The notes beneath the pieces were generated by a model. It saw only the letters and a list, made by a program, of their open reading frames with translations. It ran no database searches and was not told the origin of the DNA. This document shows positions 12,401 to 25,202 of a stretch of DNA of 64,000 nucleotides, piece by piece (positions within the stretch are counted from its first letter, which is position 1; each line of letters begins with the position of its first letter). Origin of the DNA: Phytoseiulus persimilis (taxonomy: Eukaryota > Arthropoda > Arachnida > Mesostigmata > Phytoseiidae). A program made the translations under genes and the position numbers. The DNA lies in contig CM075103.1 in assembly GCA_037576195.1 (NCBI GenBank), positions 2,108,001 through 2,172,000 on the forward strand, given 5' to 3'.

Positions 12401-13689
12401 GCTGGAAGATCCTCCAAGGCTGATGCCTCAGGGATTCCAACTCTCTGAACATTATGTCTGTCTCGCTTGAATTTTGCGCACGCATCAGATGCTTATTGTT
12501 GCCGTCGCGGCAACGATGAACGAACATAGCTGGAGAAGACTCATTTTTTTGGATCGGGCGGGGGACTATGACCAAGAGAATCTGAACGCTGGCTCAAATC
12601 CATCGAACAGCTTTGGCATCTTAGATTCAATTCGAACTTTTCCATCAGACCGGCAGACCCGTTTTGTCGGCCCGAGGTTGTGGTGAACTCGTTCGTGACC
12701 GCTCGATGCCCACAAGTCAGAACTGTTTCCGATTCTACCGGAGCGTGCATGAAATGTCGTCATTTTTGCAACGTGCTCCTGGATGAGGTTCTCCTCGGTT
12801 CTCGGTCGTGAGGGAGCTCTCCTTCACTCAAGCGCGATCTGATGCGCGAAACAGTAGGAAAACTAGCTCGCTTGTTACGGCTCGATCCCTCAACGTTCTA
12901 CGGCCGAGGCCTCGAAGGGAACATCCAATTCAGCAACAGGGCTGTACGTGCCCAGAACATCATCAGAAGTGCTCGCCCCGGGCGGTCAGGGCTGCATTCG
13001 GATGGAGCGCCTTGTGGCGGAGCCAACGGTGGTTCTGAATATTCAAGCTTTTATCAGTGATAGTCCATCATTACCGAACCGGAGCCGGTCACATTCCGAC
13101 CGCCTGAGCGTAATACGTCGTTCTCACCTTCGCCAGATCCCGAGCGGGTCTGCGTGACACCGCATGTCGAAAAACTCACTCCAAGTTTCAGAGTCGAGTT
13201 TTCAAACATTCAGAAGCGGCTCGCATCGTTGCAAGGACTCCCCTGAGGACGAGAAGCGCTCTCAGAGGTGACTTTAGGGATAGCAGTCTAGCGAAAAGTT
13301 TTGAAACTCCCGTCGAACGGAGAAGACGGCGAGCCGCTCCACTCAGATTCCTCCCGTCCACGACTCACAGTAATAATAACAATACGCTATACAGTCGCAA
13401 CTTTCACGAGGCTGATTGTTGAATCTGAAAGAAGTCATGTTCTTTAATGAGCTTTGGCTGATCTTGAAAGTCCACTTAGGACCTTGAAAAGGTTGAGATC
13501 ACTGTCGCTCGGTGTGTGCTCGTTGATTCCGAACCTGTTGATTGTCTGAGCGCGCACTTGCACTTCTTTCATTGTTCGAGTGTGTCGCACAGGGTGAGCT
13601 CATTCGGATGAAGCTAATTAAGGTTCACGTCACGCCGTGCTTTAAAGCAGCCCGTCGAGTATCCCGGAGAGTCGCACGGGAACCCCGGT
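9420..13689. other. No gene recognised
   Basis: No assignable gene. On the - strand about 9752-9625 is an open, helical-looking segment after an acceptor-like GGTTCAG, but its donor is weak. A purine-rich stretch at about 11380-11630 on the + strand ends in a GTAAGC donor-like site (11632) and could be an untranslated exon. It contains an 11-base G run at 11553-11563. Confidence 0.4.
11553..11563 (+). repeat. Poly(G) run, 11 bases
   Basis: Uninterrupted run of eleven G on the + strand inside a purine-rich stretch. Long G runs are slippage-prone, so its length may vary between individuals or be a sequencing artefact. Confidence 0.8.
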
Positions 13690-13775
13690 GGTTGCCGTAG
13701 CTCAGTGGCTTACATCGCAACCTCGACGCCGTCCGCTCTAGCGCCGTGGATTCGAACCCCAAGGTTACAAGAACT
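13690..13775 (+). repeat. tRNA-like element, probably a SINE head
   Basis: The + strand carries a perfect A box TAGCTCAGTGG (13698-13708) and a B box GGATTCGAACC (13748-13758) at normal tRNA spacing. The flanking 7-base ends do not pair into an acceptor stem, so this is not an intact tRNA gene. Instead GGTTGC at the start pairs with GCAACC at about 13717-13722. I found no target-site duplication and no defined 3' end. A tRNA pseudogene is the alternative. The body sequence differs from the SINE at 5266-5541, so it would be a second family. Confidence 0.5.
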
Positions 13776-14197
13776 AAGGGAAGTTTGAATCAAATATGAC
13801 TCCGAAATACTTCGAAGCATTCAATTTTGCCGCAACATGGTGATCCATGAGAGAAACCATTGGAACGAGTAGATCCCTCGAGGTTCGTGTCAGATCGTTG
13901 TTCGATCGAATCCGATATGTGGGATATCTCGAAACGTGGGAACAACCGCTAAACACCGGATTCTGTGGGATCGTCGAGACATTCCAGACGAGTCTCACCC
14001 CCTCTCCGTCACTTCGTCGAACAAACCTGAAAATCGCTCTGTGTGAGTTTGCAATAAGTCGAAGACAAGAACAACACAAGGGACACGTGATTGCCCTCAT
14101 GATAGATGTTCACTCTTTTTCGTAGCGGTCATTGAGAAGATGTTTTGAGAAAAGGCTATGCTCGTCGATTGTTTATAGGAATTAGAGCCAACCATTC

Positions 14198-14423
14198 AAA
14201 CAACAACAGAGCTGACCGGGGGAGATGGTGTCGGGGAAGACCGAGCGACTGACCGATAGACCGAATAACAGGTAGTGGTCGGACAAGCAGACATCAACCG
14301 TCAACTTTACTTCGATCATTCTATCACAGCTCCGGTCAGGATTCCTCGGCTGTGTGGAGTTGTCCGGTCTTTCTCGTGCGTTCCCCGTGTCTGAAACGTC
14401 CGCTCCATCCTTGACAAACTCAA
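14198..14423 (+). other. Candidate non-coding first exon of innexin gene
   Basis: A stretch with no long reading frame ends in a consensus donor, CAA|GTAAGTG, with the GT at 14424-14425. It starts after a TATA-like TTTATAG at 14172-14178 and includes a GACC/GAGC-rich run at about 14225-14275, like the other suspected first exons here. The innexin start-codon exon begins at an acceptor (AG at 17495-17496) only 11 bases before its ATG, so an upstream untranslated exon must exist. This is the nearest strong + donor I see. The link is an inference and the start is approximate. Confidence 0.35.
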
Positions 14424-17400
14424 GTAAGTGTCACTCGTTCGATGGGGCCTCTGACCGCTTTTCGCAAACTCCGGTTCCGCAGGTATCTACCATATTTGAA
14501 CCGCACATCATTTGGATGCAGATGATGGAAGAATTGAAGTTCTCGAACTTCAGAATATCATCTACGATCTCGGCGATTGTTTCTCCAACCTGATGTTCTT
14601 ACTCTCAATGCGACAAAGGTCCACGGCTCCGATGCCGTCGGGAAATTACACCTGGGTCATTCATCTCCTGGAATTTCCACGATCCCAGGTTGCTTTCATC
14701 TTGGTATGTCTGGGCAATAATCCTATCAGTCCAGCCGTACAGAGTCAAGGATGCTCGCCGAAGAGGAGCCCTCGCATTGAGTCATGCGAATTGGTTCACT
14801 GGAGAAGGAAACCGTGCCCGGCCCAAAATATCTTTCCCCCCAGAGCGTGAGATCCGAAAGAAGAGACAATCCCATGAGGTCTCGCTTCGAAGCGAGTTTC
14901 CGGTATTTGTGACCAGCAGTCGACCGAAAACTCGTCGATCTGGAGAAGCTCCTTACCGAGCGCTCTGGAGAACTCGATCCCATTTCCAGATCGGGGTCAG
15001 AGCAAAGTGAGTTCTTTATGATTGGAGGAGAAAAAACTCCTGGACGGATTGAACTCCGATTTCCGCAGCCGGGGAACCGTCCCTCAGAAGTTCTCTTTGA
15101 ATCGTTCTAGCTCAGAAATAGCCTTCTCTAAATTTGGCCCGGACATAGACCAACGATCCAAATAGCATTGGCCGTGAGCGCCCCCAGAGCAGTCGATTCT
15201 GGCTCATGAACCCGTTATTACTTCCTCACTGAGCATTCGTTATTCGTCGCGAGCAGGCCGAGGAAGTGCAGACCGCTATAACTGACGGAATTGATCAGCC
15301 GAAGTCACGTGACCTTGGGGAATTCTAGCATCCGATCAACTTTCTGCTAGGACCGGTATTATTGAAGGCTTCGGGAGAGCTCTGCAAAAACGGTGCGCGG
15401 AGAGCGGTTCCATTGTGGAAGAACGCATTTCGAGCCAGTCGTCATGACCTGGGAAAATCGGGACGTATTCAGAGATTTTTAACTGGAGTCTGCTCGAGTC
15501 CGCTCTGGACTCTTGAGAGCGAGTATGTAGTTTGAAAAATCGAAATGGTATGCATCACCGAATCTCGGATTGAAAAATGCTCGAGCTCACCGAGTCGCGA
15601 TATGTCATCGCAGACAAAACGAGCGTAAGCCTCAATCGTCTTGAGAGCTCACAGAGTGCAGTGTTAATCTCAGATACTTGTCACTCGGAGGCTTAAAGAT
15701 CCACTCCGGAGATCGCGAAGAATATTCTCCACTCAAACGTGCGTGGTCGATTCTGGAATATTCGAGTCTCTCCCAGCTGTAACCTGGTGCACCTGAGGGA
15801 AGACGTTCCGTTGTTGTCGAGCTGAAAGTTAACTTCGGTTATCCTAGCCCCAAGAACCTGTGGCTCAGTGAATCAAGGAGAATTACTCCGTTTTTCTTCA
15901 TTTAGGAACTCTCATAAGGACCTCGGGATCATCGTTTCGGGCCTCTTCCCAAGGCTCCCAGGGAGCTGCGCGCGCAAGATATTCGTTGGTGGGAAATTCT
16001 CAAACCGGCTCCGAGCTGATCTGAACGTTTACCGAACGTCGATCTGGCTCGAGCATAGCATTGATGTACTCATGCAAGCCTACAACATAGCGAGCCGTGG
16101 AACCAAAGTGTCCCTTCGTGCGAAATCGACCATCGTCTGGGTTCAGAAGAGGCGTCGTCGAACGAGCAAGGTCGAACCATGGAGTCAAACGCGTGTTGCC
16201 CTTTAAACTTTCATGCGATGAGCTGGTTTGCTCGAGGCCACCGAGCGGCAATAATTAAGGAGGGAACTCCATCCCGTGACCGTAGAGTGCTTTCAGACTC
16301 CAGACTCCGAAGACGAATTACCTTCCCACGGCATTGGGTGGTTGTTGACGTTTAACTTCAGGCAGACACGTGGGCTCCTGTTCGCCCCCTTTCGCATGTT
16401 TCAGATACGAAAGGGGCTCCAGGCTGGTCCACGATTTTTGAAAAGAGTATCTAACGACCATCCGACACGCGTCATATTCACATCAATGCCCTCGACTCGT
16501 CGTCTAATCTCAGCACCGCAGGGCTGTGGGGAAAAATGGCAGAGACGAGTCTCCGAGAGCAGATGAAGCATTCGCCCCGTCAACGAGATCAGCTGGAAGT
16601 GGCTCTCGAATGGTCGGATGGTGGTCTCTGAGGTCGCAAAAACAATCCCGCAGTCGCCGCAGGGCGGCCGGCACGACGGCGGCCCTGCCGAGACTCCGAT
16701 CACGCAGCACATGTGATCTCCGATGGGTTTTGTGGAGGGCACACAGTCACAGACGGCGCGCAAACAGACAAACCGCGCACAGCATCTCTATTCTATTCAA
16801 ACACTGTCGTTGGTGTCAGTGTCAACAAAATCACACTGCCCAAAGGTATGTGGCTCATCAGGTGGTTAAGTTCGGCGTCGAGATCAATTACCGGGTCGCG
16901 TTCGACCGGCGGCATCCGTTGTCGTGGAATGATGGATTGTTGAGCCGACAAATAGCTCTGCTTCGCCGACGGCTTCCACGCGGTTCTGGGGAAAGTTCCC
17001 AACGCCCGGAGTGGCGCCGGTTCGGAGTTCGAGTCCTCCATCAAGTTTTGCTCAGTGGTCCGTTGTAGTTCGGTTGTTTGGTTCAGTGACGTTTGGATTG
17101 ATACTTCGCTGGGAAGGAGGTTGCCTGTCGCTGAGGTGCCGGCGTCAACGAATGACAGCTCGCCGGCCGGCTGCGGGTTTGGTGCTGGTGGTCTGCCATC
17201 TCATCACTGCCAGGTTGAGACCGTGTGCCAGCGGCGGTGTAGTTCGTATCCTTCCGAAAGGTGTTGCTTCGAAAGCGGCGATCCAGACCCAGCTACCGGC
17301 GACCTGGCCGATTCTCGGTGAACTTTCAACGTGACTGGACTGCGAGACCCTCGAGAGCTCCCTGGCGGAGCTCGTGTGGCACGAGCTTGAACTCGATTGT

Positions 17401-17496
17401 AATAGATAGCGAGAATCCTAGACATGTGATCTTCCTCGACCGGGAGTTCGGAAGCGACTCCGGCGATCGACTGACTTCTACTCGATCTGTTTTCAG
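14424..17496. other. Probable 5' intron of innexin; otherwise unassigned
   Basis: If 14198-14423 is the innexin first exon, this is its 3.1-kb intron. A second donor-like GTGAGTTC lies at 15008-15015 (+) and could mark an alternative exon. The - strand has an 82-codon frame from ATG at 17041 to a stop at 16793 that is unusually poor in Arg and Cys for a chance frame. I cannot assign it. The overlapping 180-codon + frame (16526-17068) is very Arg-rich and looks spurious. Confidence 0.3.
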
Positions 17497-17507
17497 AACA
17501 TTGAGAC

Positions 17508-20500
17508 ATGATAAGCCTAATTGGCACACTCAGAGGTTTGCTCAAAATCAAACCTGTCCACATCGACGGAGTTGTGTTCAGACTCCACCATGGGCCGACC
17601 GTTGTACTCCTTCTCGCCTTCTCGGTACTCATCACAACAAAACAATATTTCGGTAAGTGAGACCGATTGAGTGGACACTACCCATCGTTATGATAAAGAC
17701 GAAGCATCGTTCAGAGATATATATTCAACGAACAAGCTGCGTACGCTCCGGAAGTCGGGAGGGCTCGAGACCCAGAGGCGGAGCTGAACCTTCTGTCGAT
17801 GGAAATATTTGAGCGTTGTGGAGTGGGAACTTTCGCCGGAATGACCGCGGATCTTCGCACAGCGGCTAGAATGCTTCTTCTCCCGGAGTGGCTTCCAGGC
17901 ATATGCGAACCCTAGCGAACGGCCAGACATCGATCAGAGGGGACCATTCCGGGTTGCCTGCCATAATATGATGTCTGGTACAGCTGCAACTCAACATCTC
18001 GAACGTGGATCTGCATTGCGATCCAGATTGGAACAGTTTATTGAGCTTTGTGCCGCAGGCTGGATTGAATCACACTCACAACGCAGCATGCGCTCTGCGC
18101 TACTCGTTGCCGCCTGATCCGGTGACGATAGTGAGAACGACACATTCTCTCCGGAGCGTTTCGCGAAAAAGCATCTCGAAAGGTGGATCGACGTGGACAG
18201 CCCGACGCGCTCCTTCGAATTCAAGCGACGGCAAGAGGGAAGCCTTCGCCTCGAGCCGGACATCTCAGAGACCATGAACCGCGCTCCGGAAGCTGCGCAA
18301 AACGGTCGTCGGCAGACTATGCGAATTCAGGCTTCCGGGTGTCCGTATCATTCTGAGGTTGCGATCTTTGGTGTTCCTTGAATTCCTCGAGGATTCCCGA
18401 GACATCCTACTGACCCGGTCGTCGTTCACGCACGCGGCGTGGTTTTTTAATTCCGCGGACCGAAGGCGCTCTAATAGAACGGCATGCCTCCAGGCACCCG
18501 ATCACTGGGGACAAATCGTCGATGGAGGACGGAGTACGAGGACACAAACACACGCGTATTCAAAACGACAACGACACGGGCAGGGTAAATCGAGCCCGGA
18601 AGCTCGAACAGAGTTCGAAATTGTTGCCCACGTCTGCCGCTCCGTGGATCCCGCCACACCTCAGATCAATCATAATATGCCACGCAAAAACGACTGCTTC
18701 CCCACGCTTCGGAGTCCGCATTGACTGACAACCCGTCTAGCGAAATTGGCGCAATTTAGATTCGAATCTACAACGAGCGCCTCTGTTCGAAGCGCTGCTC
18801 ATCACGTCGGAACTTCCCGATGGAAATCCCCCGCCGATTATTCAGACTCATCCGATGGATAAATAATCATCCACATCGGACTACGATCCCCGTCGGGAGG
18901 GTGACTGCTGCTGCTTCGTGATTCGGCAAGAACTCCCAACACACCCTCAATTCTCATTCCAGGTGATCCAATCGATTGTGATATCTCCGGCGGAGCCCCC
19001 AAATCGCTGATGAATCTGTACTGTTGGATACACGCCACGTATTCCGTGAAATCGCTGTTCAAGAACGTGGACGGTGTTGAGGTGGTGTACCCAGGAGTGG
19101 GTTCATGGAAGGGTACGCCACCAAAACAGTACGGTCAGCAGGGAGAATACAAGTTCCACAAATACTATCAGTGGGTTTCGCTGATGTTGTTCTTCCAGGT
19201 GAGCCAGATCTGAGCGAGATACTCGTTGATTCCCATATGTTTGCTGGACACCTTTTGATTCATGAATTCTCCACGATCCCACGCACGGGAATCGTTCTAG
19301 GGCAGCGATTTTCTTATGAAACAGCATTCGACTGCATCGCAAGCGTAGAGTGTTCTGACTCTGATTGTTTATGCTCGAAAATCGGATCCCTTGCCGCGAC
19401 GGACTGACAAGTCGCTATGTTTTTGTGTTCGCGAGCCTCCAACGCTGCCCGCCCCTTCAGCAGCCATCTTTCCGACCGGAGTACCGGAGCTCGTCCCGAT
19501 TGCCGGAGCTTAAACCAGCCTCTCCGGGTACCCAAGGGGCTCCGCGAAAATTCGAGTCTCTTCGTGGCTGAATCACTGAAGATCGGTTCTGGGCCTCTCC
19601 ATCGAAATGAGCTTGCCACGACAAAAGACCAACGACGAGGCGACCAATTGAAGAGCCTAGATTCAAAACGTCGTAGTGCCGAATTTCTCAACGTTGAATT
19701 TCTTTCCGTCAGTCGGAACTTCATCGATTCGGTTTTCGACAACATTATTTTACGTGTTTTTTCCGGAAACGCCCCACTCCTTGCACTTCCCCTCGTTTTG
19801 CACTCACAAGAGAATGACAAATAACGTTCTCGAGAATCCGTTCGGTGAATTTCTGACTGAAAACTCGACTTTGCTCGATGTCATTGGAAGCGGCGGTCTC
19901 CGGATCCGAATGTCCGAGCTCGAAGCGAGAGTCTCGAAAGATCTATTCCGGTCCCGTATAGATCCCGCAGTTACACTTATAATTTCGCTCATTTCAACGG
20001 ACGTTCAGCGTTCACTTGCCGTGGATCAAACTCGGGAACTCTCAAAGCTTACGAAGACTCGGGGCTTGCCTGCTTCGAGAGCTTTCGCACGGCTGGGAAT
20101 CGGGAAGAAATCACTCCGTTCCCCTGGTCTAGATCGGGACCTAAGCCCGTTGACCTTTCGACGGGAGACAATTGATCCGACGAGCTTAGACAGAGAGGAT
20201 TTCCTTGCTCAACTCCAGTCGCAACCAGAGCTTCGGCGCCAGGCGTAGTGGACCGACTTTCGGGAATATCTTATTTGTTAGCATCTCTCACGGGCATCTT
20301 TCGTCCAGCAGTTAGTTTCTCTTCCTTGGGTATTACGCCCAGAGTCGAAGCCGTTTCCGAGCTGCATAAAATTTATCATGTTGGGCAAAAGTTTCTGTGC
20401 TATTACTCCGACGATCGCTGGATGATCGAATCGTTTATTGCAAGTCCTGATGAACGCGGAAGTTGTTAAAAGTGTGTTTTTTTTTCCGACGAATTTGTAG

Positions 20501-23500
20501 CCCCTGTTCGTCGGACGCAACAACCCGACCTACAGCGATTTGGAGATCACACCTTTTTAGAGCTCCCATGACCGAGAGTGAATCGGGGGCTTTTTCGCGA
20601 GTATGTCGGTATTCCACGCCGCACTAGAGTCTCGCTCTGTTCGAACTAGCAGAAACCGCGGTTCGCAATAGCTTCCAAAATAGTGGCTCATTTGGCGTGT
20701 CCTGATGTTCAAGGGATCCGGAGGAGATAACGACCCGGACAGCGGATGGAAAAGTTTGAAATTCGTTCTGTGAAACGTTAAGTCACGTTATACGTAGAAA
20801 TGCAAGTTTCTGATTCCTTATGGTGACGAAGATTGACAGAACTATGGGAATGTTTGCTTTCGCACACAACCGTAACAAAGAGACTGATCGACGGTGAATG
20901 ATGTGCTGCTCAAGCTTGTCAGCATTCTCGGACCACTCTGATGATAAGGCAGTTCATTCAAGCCGCTGGAGCACGACGGCTCAGTCTACTTCGTCCGTTG
21001 GGGTCCGTTACATTTCAGTCGGAAGTCGGAACTGTTCATATGGAGATGATTTGCGATTTTTGTCGCGCCGCTGGAGATTTGAAACTTCTTTAAGAGTTCT
21101 CGGGCTCAGAATCATCACAGACAGATGTTCAAGCCCGATCACACGGCGACTTACACGGGAATTTATTCGATGTCCCCAGCGGAATCTGTTTGTTAGGGCG
21201 GCGCGGAAGAAAATCGGAATCTTCCCGACCAGGCACCGACAGCGAGGGGTGTATACTCTCGGGAATCGAGGAGAAGAAGTGGGAGAGGCTGTTCTCTGTC
21301 CACGGTCCAAGTCCGAGATCAGGATTACGACATGATGTTGGCAAACCCACGAGTCATTTGAAAGCAAAGCGGAACTGAACTCCACCCGGAGAACGGTGCT
21401 CGCCAACGCACACAATGCTGACGACTTAATTCACGGGGATGAGCACCTGTGTCCAAATGAATTCTTGCCTAACACGAACAAGAGACTTAGGGCTCGAACC
21501 CCACTCGGAGGAGCCGTCGACCCAGCGCCAGTATTTCTCATCGGAATGTCGCTACTTGATTGGGAATAATCACCTGCTTGGCATCTGCCACCTACGTTGT
21601 GATTCGTTGTGACTTATCCTCCTTCCTCAGGCCGTGTTATTCTACACCCCACGATGGATTTGGAAAGCTTGGGAGTCCAGACGTTTGGAGAACCTCCTGA
21701 CTCCCAGGGAGCCTTCCGAGACAGCCAGGTCGATCTGGACAGGTGCTTTCAACAATTACATGTTCCGCTACGTCGCTTGCGAGTTCTTGTGTCTGATCAA
21801 TGTGGTCGCACAGCTGTTCCTCATGAATCGGTAAGAAAAGTCTCCCCCCAGGCGTCCCAATATTTCCCCCGAGAGTCATGGAATGCGCGGAACTAGATGA
21901 ACTAGGAAGCTTGAGGAGTGATTGTCACGTGAGAATCTGAAATTTTGGCGTTTTTCCGTGACCATGTTCCCGTGATCGGTTTTCCATCATGATTTTTCTC
22001 CGCCACACTCAGGAGGGCCCGGTAGCCGCGGCTCTGTTTGAGGAGAACGTGCGAGGACTCCTTCCACTAGTCTCTGGTCCCGCCGAGGGACAGCGCGTCG
22101 ACTCACATTTCGAAACGGCAATGTTCGCTAGAATGGCGGAACAGAACCACCCGACTTCGGGGGGCTCGCACTTAAATCGATGAGCGGAGCTGGACTGATT
22201 CGATCTCGTCAAATTCAGATTCCTCGACGGGGAGTTCACTACGTTCGGCCTGGACGTGCTCCGGTTTTTAGATGAGTCGCCAGAACTTCGAGTGGACCCG
22301 ATGGTGAGAGTGTTTCCCAGAGTCGCCAAGTGCCATTTCCAGAAATTCGGTGCCTCCGGGAACGTCGAAACGCACGACGCGGTCTGCGTTCTACCTCTGA
22401 ACATCATCAACGAGAAGGTTTGTACATTCATTTTAATCAACTTCACTCCGATCGCTGTTCGGAGCAGAAAAATAACGTCCGAGCAATCCCTGCGGCAAAC
22501 TCTCTCCCAGGAGCTCTAACGCCGTAATTAATATGGATCGTCGGTCGAACGATTCCACACAATCGAACCGCTGTTGCCTCAGGTACACGCGTTCGCGCAC
22601 GGAGTCTGGGTCTTATCTCCGGCGCGGCGTACCATTCCTCCCGATTCGACCCCGCCGAACATCTAGGAAACTTATCTCCCTAACTACGTCCTTCATGGAA
22701 ATACAGAGATATCATTCTGAGCGAGGGATTTCTGGCGCGATCAATTCAACTTCCCGCGATCTGGGTGTGCTCTGAGGAATTTCCTGGAAGACTCACACCA
22801 GCGTGCAAGGAGTAGATTCGGGTGATGGAATGCGGACTTTCCGCGAGTTTGTCCTTCGCTTGCCGCGTCGAATCAGCGTGCGCAGAGGGCACGGCATTGT
22901 CCGAAAAATTACCTATCACGCCCCGGGCGTCACCCGGTACTTGCACGCCACTGCCGTTGTTGCCGCGTATCCCAAAATCTGGAGCCGACGACTCTCGTTC
23001 GGAGAGTTCATTCTATTCAGCCAGAGAATGGAGCTCTCTGAGCTCCACGTAAACGAAACTCAAATCTTTCTGATGATCATAAATTGTTCAGAGCACCTGT
23101 TCAACGAGCACCGTGGAGGGTGTTACGAGAGAGAGGTCATCACCGTATTCCGGGTCCGATGGGTCTTGGTTGCGCTAAAGCAGTGATTCATTCTTCCCGC
23201 GGCATCAACCCATACCAGATCACGAGGTAAACACAGTCATTTGTATTCAGCCGATGATACAATGCCATTATTCAGGTTTACGTGTTCTTGTGGTTCTGGA
23301 TGTGGATGCTGTGTCTCCTGACAATATTTACCATGATATACCGCATGGTTCAGCTCTTCACCGGAGGTGCTGTTCGCGCTCGTCTGATGAAATGGAGGTT
23401 CTATTATGTACCAGAAGTCATGCCCGTGAGTACGAAGGTCGCTCCTTAGTGTCACGTATAGCGTACAAGGCTCGGCTGGATTTCATATCAGTTTTTTACC

Positions 23501-23719
23501 TCGTTTCCTCGGCCTCCTTCCTCGCATCACGAGTTCTCCCAGTAATTTATTTTTCTCCCGAAGGCGGTTCGCGACTGCTCGGCCGGGCAGAGCTTCGTGC
23601 TCTACATGCTCGGCAGGAACATGGACACATCGAATTTCGTCGATGTCCTGCATGAGCTCAATCGACTCCAAGGCAAAGCGCCCGGATACGAGTCCGTCTC
23701 CAGAGAAGAGAAAATGTAG
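17508..23719 (+). CDS. Innexin (gap-junction protein), six coding exons
   Basis: Innexins form invertebrate gap junctions and hemichannels: four-pass plasma-membrane subunits that pass ions and small molecules between cells. Coding exons are 17508-17652, 18963-19198, 21631-21830, 22219-22417, 23276-23425 and 23564-23719. All use GT-AG sites and join in phase to give 361 aa, a normal innexin length. Seen in the protein: membrane segment 1 at about 29-48; loop 1 with paired cysteines C54 and C69; the innexin signature YYQWV at 116-120 opening segment 2; segment 3 at about 172-192; loop 2 with C232 and C250 in the typical KCHF...CVLPLNIINEK context; and segment 4 at about 261-285 (VYVFLWFWMWM). 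The start ATG lies 11 bases after an acceptor, so at least one 5' untranslated exon is upstream. Introns are 1310, 2432, 388, 858 and 138 bp. Subtype (inx2-like or other) cannot be fixed without alignment. No damage is seen. Confidence 0.97.
21484..21556 (-). repeat. Degraded tRNA-like segment in innexin intron
   Basis: On the - strand a B-box-like GGGGTTCGAGCCC (complement of about 21489-21501) lies about 57 bases after a weak A-box start, GTAGCGAC. The B-box neighbourhood (TCGACGGC ... GGGTTCGAGCCC) resembles the element at 13690-13775, so this may be an old copy of the same tRNA-derived family. No target-site duplication was found. Confidence 0.25.
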
Positions 23720-23897
23720 AACATTTGAACGACGTTCGAGGCTGTCGGGAACGAATCGACGTGTCCCGACGGATATTGATCCACACGAGGACATTTGGTG
23801 CTGCGTGGGGCGCCAGTAGACGCCGCGGGATCCAGGACCGAAGAGAAGCAAGGTGCCTTCTTATCTTCATCATATTCACAACGAAGCGGTTATAACG

Positions 23898-23903
23898 AAT
23901 AAA
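23898..23903 (+). terminator. Innexin poly(A) signal
   Basis: AATAAA sits 179 bases after the innexin stop codon (23717-23719), a normal 3' UTR length. No closer canonical signal is present. Confidence 0.75.
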
Positions 23904-24553
23904 AAGCGGACTCGAAATTGAAACGCGCCCCAGAGTTGAAGAACGGGATCCAACCATAGCTCAGAATAGCTCGGGTTTGGGTCGCTGGAACAAAAGCGCC
24001 TTGAGGGCTGCCAAATTTATGCAGGAGTCAGAAGGACGAATTCATCACTCCCATTTAGATTCAAAGTGTTCCCCGGCCATAGCGGGCTCGAACAATTGCT
24101 TACTCTCCACCTCTCTCCCCGATTCCGATGGAACTTGTCGAAGGGGAGGCATTCGTGCGATGTGGTGTCGAGAGGGAACCACGGTTCGGTTTCGTTCAGA
24201 AATACCGATCCGCTCAGCAGCGGTTTTGGACAACTCGGCGGAGAGTGAACTCCGAGGATGCAATAGAGTCACTTCTGTTGCTGGAACTGGGCTAGACGAG
24301 CTCAACCAACGTTTCGCGCCCGAAACGGGCCCAGTTTTTGCGCGCGCGGTTTTCCGTAAATCATCCCCGAATAGCAGGAAACGGGAGTATGTCCCATTCG
24401 AATACCTCAGGAATCCGACTGAATGAGGCATATGAAGTTACTTGAGCTCTGTCGCGTCGACAGGGGGGGAGAAATAGGAATTTCCAAGCAAGTTGGCAAC
24501 AACAAAAACTACGTGATTATTACGCTACAGGTGCCTCTCCCCCAATGTCGGCA

Positions 24554-24573
24554 GGCCGGCCGGCCGGCCCGCC
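24554..24573. repeat. GGCC-repeat, GC-rich patch
   Basis: Short perfect GGCC/CCGG array at the start of a GC-rich promoter-like stretch. A donor-like GTGAGTG follows at about 24580. Confidence 0.7.
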
Positions 24574-24736
24574 TGTCCGAGTGAGTGTAGCTTCTTCCCT
24601 CCCCTGGCGTCGTTCGGAGCGAGGGCCCGGGAACCCACTCGTGGTTGTGTTGAGAGGGTCCTCGCGTGTCGGAGTTCTCTACGCTCCTTCACAATGCAGT
24701 GAATCCAGTTCGAGTAGCTGCACTAGGTTCTCTCTC

Positions 24737-25202
24737 AGTTGTCAGAAGAGTGTGTTCGAACTTGTTGGCATTTTCGTCGCTGCTATCGCTACTGCTAGAT
24801 CTACGGTTGAGTTTCGTGTGACTTATCTTGTGTTGACTCGAGTTATTTCCTTGATCGCTCCATCGTGAATCCATCGATTGGATGATCGAACGTTCGACTG
24901 ATTGACCGAAGAACCGATGGCTTACTGTGTTCCGCGGAATTGGCAAAATCCAATCAGCAGCAATTCAAAGCTTGACTCGACGACCAAGGATGCATGCCTA
25001 CCATCATCTGACCCCATTAAACCACCGGTTTAGTGGGATTGAGTGAGTGCTCATCAACCGACGACCTCGCGAGTAACCGACTCGATTGTCTGATAGTCGT
25101 CCACTCGAGAATCCACCAACCGAACGAGAACTCCCCGACCACAAAATCAAGGGACCAAAAAAACGAACCAAGTTAGCGAAGCCGTCTCGCATCGGCTTAG
25201 AG
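24737..25202 (+). other. Candidate non-coding first exon, partner gene unknown
   Basis: A perfect arthropod initiator TCAGTT (A at 24737) starts a stretch rich in GACC/GAAC words, with no long reading frame. It ends in a near-ideal donor AGAG|GTAAGTAAGG (GT at 25203-25204). This is what a 5' UTR exon looks like. It lies about 0.8 kb past the innexin poly(A) signal and points away from it. I cannot find its coding exons: they may lie behind a long intron, or this may be a non-coding RNA. The start site is approximate. Confidence 0.35.

Noticed and set aside
16526-17068. 180-codon + frame upstream of innexin
   Set aside because: Extremely Arg-rich, typical of a spurious frame in GC-rich DNA, and not connected in frame to the innexin start exon.
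19676-20248. 190-codon + frame
   Set aside because: It lies wholly inside innexin intron 2, has no splice or family support, and its length is expected by chance in 64 kb read in six frames.
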